DNA of 15,455 bases from JAJKJG01 sp036389455. GTDB lineage: Bacteria; Pseudomonadota; Alphaproteobacteria; Rhizobiales; Beijerinckiaceae. How positions within the stretch are numbered: the stretch's first letter is position 1; every line of letters starts with the position of its first letter. Of this stretch, positions 14,200-15,455 are shown piece by piece. The stretch is taken from contig DASVPW010000116.1 in the NCBI GenBank assembly GCA_036389455.1, positions 1-15,455 of the forward strand. The letters run 5' to 3'. The notes beneath the pieces are model-generated. The model searched no databases and was not told the DNA's origin. It saw nothing but the letters and a program-made list of their open reading frames with translations. Both the position numbers and the translations under genes were made by a program.

Positions 14200-14727
14200 T
14201 CAGTGCTTTCCGAACGCCGACCGGATCAGCCATTGCTGGACCGCGACCGGGCTCTGGCGCGGCTCCGGCGTCGGCCGGTCCGCGGCGATCAGCGTGTCGA
14301 GGTGCATGATCCGGGCGTGGAGGCGCACCGAGGCGCCGACCAGCTCCCTCAGCCGTCCGGGCAGGGCCTGGAAGTCGAACAGCGGGCTCGCCGATTCCTG
14401 CGTCGTCAGGCGCACCCGGTGCTTCTCGCGTAGCGCCTCGCTCGGGCTGATCTCGCCTTCCGCGACCGCGCGCTGCACGAGAAGCCAGGACGCGATCTGC
14501 ATGAGCCTCGTCGTGAGCCGCATGCTCTCGCTTGCGTAGGTGAGCGCGGCCTGGCGCGGGAGCGCCTTCGATTCGTCGCGGCCCGGGCCGTCGAGGTAGG
14601 CCGCGGTGTCCTCGACGAGCAGCATGCCCTCGCGGAACAGGGCCTTGAAGCCGTCCGACGCCACGAAGGTCTTGCCGAAATCGACCGTCTGCCTGGGATC
14701 GCGGAACATGATGTCGGGTTCGCCCAA
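14200..14727 (-). CDS. rcdA: RcdA-like regulator of CtrA degradation (DUF1465)
   Basis: This 175-residue, largely helical protein matches DUF1465/RcdA: FVASDGFKALFREGMLLVEDTAAYLDGPGR (21-50), ALTYASESMRLTTRLMQIASWLLVQRAVAEGE (61-92) and a C-terminal VRLHARIMHLDTLI segment. In Caulobacter RcdA is an adaptor that with CpdR and PopA helps ClpXP degrade CtrA during the G1-S transition. The start is a TTG at 14727, chosen because a perfect AGGAGG (14738-14733) lies 5 nt upstream; an in-frame ATG at 14709 would be 23 nt away from it. The predicted promoter and CtrA box lie upstream (separate entries). Family assignment is strong; a role in CtrA turnover in this organism is transferred from Caulobacter. 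Confidence 0.88.
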   Translation of the reverse strand: MGEPDIMFRDPRQTVDFGKTFVASDGFKALFREGMLLVEDTAAYLDGPGRDESKALPRQAALTYASESMRLTTRLMQIASWLLVQRAVAEGEISPSEALREKHRVRLTTQESASPLFDFQALPGRLRELVGASVRLHARIMHLDTLIAADRPTPEPRQSPVAVQQWLIRSAFGKH

Positions 14728-14732
14728 AGCCG

Positions 14733-14738
14733 CCTCCT
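14733..14738 (-). promoter_or_regulatory. Strong Shine-Dalgarno that fixes the TTG start of rcdA
   Basis: AGGAGG on the minus strand lies 5 nt before TTG 14727 and 23 nt before the first ATG. It supports the rare TTG start. Confidence 0.75.
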
Positions 14739-14749
14739 CTGCCGGGCCC

Positions 14750-14766
14750 TGTCCCGCCGCGGGACA
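14750..14766 (-). other. Hairpin in the predicted rcdA 5' leader
   Basis: TGTCCCG and CGGGACA form a perfect 7-bp stem with a CCG loop (14750-14766), 12 nt upstream of the rcdA ribosome site. It would be within the transcript if the predicted promoter at 14797-14824 is used. It could influence ribosome access; this is not testable from sequence alone. Confidence 0.4.
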
Positions 14767-14796
14767 AGGACGCGATGCTCAGGGAGCGCGTCGCAA

Positions 14797-14841
14797 CTAT
14801 AAGGCCGGCAGCGCCGAGCCCAAGCGGTAACCATTGGTTAA
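14797..14841 (-). promoter_or_regulatory. Predicted rcdA promoter with adjacent CtrA-type box
   Basis: On the minus strand, CTTGGG (14824-14819) and TTATAG (14802-14797), 16 nt apart, resemble alphaproteobacterial -35 and -10 elements. They predict a start near 14790 and a leader of about 63 nt. Just upstream is TTAA-CCAATGG-TTAC (14841-14827), one mismatch from the CtrA consensus TTAA-N7-TTAA, with a further TTAA at 14847-14844. The box abutting the -35 fits CtrA-activated promoters. Confidence 0.5.
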
Positions 14842-14904
14842 GGTTAACGGCGAAGGAAACCGGGAGGCCCGGCGGCCCGGAGCCGCGCGGGAGGCGGCGC
14901 TGAC

Positions 14905-15002
14905 GAAAAAAGAGCCGCCCGGGGGCGGCTCGAAAGTCGTAACAGGGAGGCGTCAAACAGAGTGGACAGGAGCCACTCGAATCCAGGAAGCCTGGACAAG
15001 CC
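14905..15002 (-). ncRNA. Candidate small regulatory RNA (about 95 nt) with anti-Shine-Dalgarno motifs
   Basis: Read on the minus strand, the segment begins 5-8 nt after a -10-like TCTAGA. It contains hairpin 1, TCCAGG-CTT-CCTGGA (14996-14982). Hairpin 2 follows, GAGTGG-CTCCTGT-CCACTC (14978-14960), with CUCCU in its loop. A mostly unpaired linker carries CCTCCC (14950-14945). The segment ends in a 9-bp GC hairpin and a T6 run. Two small stem-loops, exposed CCU-rich anti-Shine-Dalgarno sequence and a Rho-independent terminator are the hallmarks of alphaproteobacterial trans-acting sRNAs (the alpha-r families). I cannot match it confidently to a named family. No ORF with coding features feeds this terminator on the minus strand. 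A promoter and perfect CtrA box lie at its head. Confidence 0.65.
14906..14931 (-). terminator. Intrinsic terminator on the minus strand with no protein gene upstream of it
   Basis: GAGCCGCCC and GGGCGGCTC (14912-14931) form a perfect 9-bp stem, with a 2-nt gap between arms so that the inner pairs open as the loop. On the minus strand it is followed at once by T6 (14911-14906). It works in one direction only: the plus strand has no T run. The porin and rcdA do not end here, so it marks the 3' end of an unannotated minus-strand transcript. Confidence 0.85.
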
Positions 15003-15006
15003 CGGT

Positions 15007-15036
15007 TCTAGACCGAAAACGTTAAAGCTTGGTTAA
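15007..15036 (-). promoter_or_regulatory. Promoter of the candidate sRNA with a perfect CtrA box
   Basis: TTAA-N7-TTAA is exact at 15022-15036 (spacer AGCTTGG on the plus strand). On the minus strand TTAACC (15036-15031) and TCTAGA (15012-15007), 18 nt apart, could serve as -35 and -10. The CtrA box therefore overlaps the -35, as in many CtrA-controlled promoters. The predicted RNA start is about 15000-15003. Confidence 0.5.
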
Positions 15037-15231
15037 GGGCCACCCCGGTCTTCGAGGAACCTGCGCCGAACCGGCACACCGGGTCCGGCCCGCCGACCGC
15101 CCGCTAACCATCCTCGTTGAGGAACGGCCGCGCGCAGGCCCGGCGCGGCAATGCCGATCTCACCGGCCTGTTGCCCCAAAGCTACAGACGCGGCCGCCCC
15201 GGCTTGGTCTACTCGATCGGTGGACCACACA

Positions 15232-15237
15232 AGGAGG
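15232..15237 (+). promoter_or_regulatory. Ribosome binding site of the Omp31-type porin gene
   Basis: AGGAGG inside AAGGAGGGG lies 11 nt before the ATG at 15249. It is a strong site at slightly long spacing, consistent with an abundant outer-membrane protein. No convincing -35/-10 pair was found between 15040 and 15230. Confidence 0.7.
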
Positions 15238-15248
15238 GGTATCTCCCC

Positions 15249-15455
15249 ATGAAGAAATTTCTGCTTTCCTCGGTCGCCCTCTTCGGGCTCACCGCGGGAG
15301 CGATGGCAGCGGATCTTCCCCGCCGCGCCGCTCCTCCGGTGTTTGCGCCGGTCCCGGTGTTCACCTGGACGGGCTTCTACGTCGGCGTGAACGCCGGCTA
15401 CGGCTGGTCGAACGACGACGACTGCATCGCCTGCTTCGGCAACCGCGCGCTGACG
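15249..15455 (+). CDS. Omp31/porin-type outer-membrane beta-barrel protein, 5' part only
   Basis: The first 69 residues are visible and the gene runs off the right edge. A Sec signal peptide (MKKFLLSSVALFGLTAGAMA, cleaved before ADLPRR) is followed by a proline-rich linker (RRAAPPVFAPVPVF). The hallmark TWTGFYVGVNAGYGW (39-53) then begins the first beta strand of the Omp31/OmpA-like eight-stranded barrels (outer_membrane_beta-barrel, OMP_b-brl). Such proteins are abundant surface proteins in Hyphomicrobiales. Two Cys (DDDCIACFG) shortly after strand 1 are unusual for this barrel and could form a loop disulfide. The start is supported by AAGGAGGGG upstream. The family call is strong; the exact role is unknown. 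Confidence 0.9.
   Translation, partial: MKKFLLSSVALFGLTAGAMAADLPRRAAPPVFAPVPVFTWTGFYVGVNAGYGWSNDDDCIACFGNRALT

Noticed and set aside
14827..14847. Attachment site or integration scar suggested by the repeated GGTTAA motifs
   Set aside because: No integrase, tRNA or flanking direct repeat; the motifs are better explained as CtrA boxes.
14834..15025. 63-residue plus-strand ORF in the rcdA-porin gap
   Set aside because: It starts at a TTG inside the CtrA-box cluster with no Shine-Dalgarno, and its composition follows the hairpins on the other strand.
15033..15230. 65-residue minus-strand ORF upstream of the candidate sRNA, which could have used its terminator
   Set aside because: No ribosome site, no domain, Arg/Gly/Ala-rich like other shadow frames, and it ends inside the CtrA box more than 100 nt before the terminator.

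Overview
This is a GC-rich chromosomal stretch with the gene content of an alphaproteobacterium in the Hyphomicrobiales, probably Methylobacteriaceae or a close relative. The evidence is the Omp31-type porin start at the right edge, an RcdA (DUF1465) cell-cycle protein, CtrA-type TTAA-N7-TTAA sites, a ClpX-type zinc-finger miniprotein, and a palindromic intergenic element of a kind frequent in this order. No rRNA, tRNA, CRISPR, transposase or phage gene was seen. Most genes are ordinary core or lineage-conserved genes.

Layout. 46-2352 (+): a threonine/serine dehydratase-like PLP enzyme broken by a single-base frameshift, a Nudix hydrolase whose GTG start overlaps its stop, leuD, and a 60-residue C4 zinc-finger protein. 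2377-3564 (+): a periplasmic lytic transglycosylase. 3582-3700: a long imperfect palindrome. 3779-4888 (+): leuB, ending at a hairpin shared with a convergent small secreted protein (4924-5253, -). 5362-6976 (-): a membrane-anchored unknown protein and a Tat-exported intradiol dioxygenase. 7146-10681 (+): seven tightly packed genes (gaps of 13 nt or less) that look like one operon: a small charged protein, a cysteine-rich secreted protein, an SDR, a MaoC hydratase, an FkbM methyltransferase, a DUF188 protein and a hemerythrin-domain protein. 10978-11829 (+): a CYTH-fold protein with a disordered tail, convergent with a phosphate-transport pair (Pit plus DUF47/PhoU-like, 11842-13502, -). 13718-14164 (+): a small lipoprotein, convergent with rcdA (14200-14727, -). 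15249-end (+): the start of an Omp31-type porin.

The most interesting part is the 520-bp gap 14728-15248. On the minus strand it holds a textbook intrinsic terminator with no gene in front of it. Before the terminator lie two small hairpins and a CCUCCC anti-Shine-Dalgarno stretch, and at the head is a promoter-like element overlapped by a perfect TTAA-N7-TTAA CtrA box. I read this as an undescribed, probably CtrA-controlled small RNA of about 95 nt. A second, one-mismatch CtrA box abuts the predicted promoter of rcdA, whose product in Caulobacter helps ClpXP degrade CtrA. This would make the gap a small cell-cycle regulatory hub. Other points of interest are the CYTH protein with a degraded catalytic motif beside a phosphate transporter, and the free-standing ClpX-type zinc finger.
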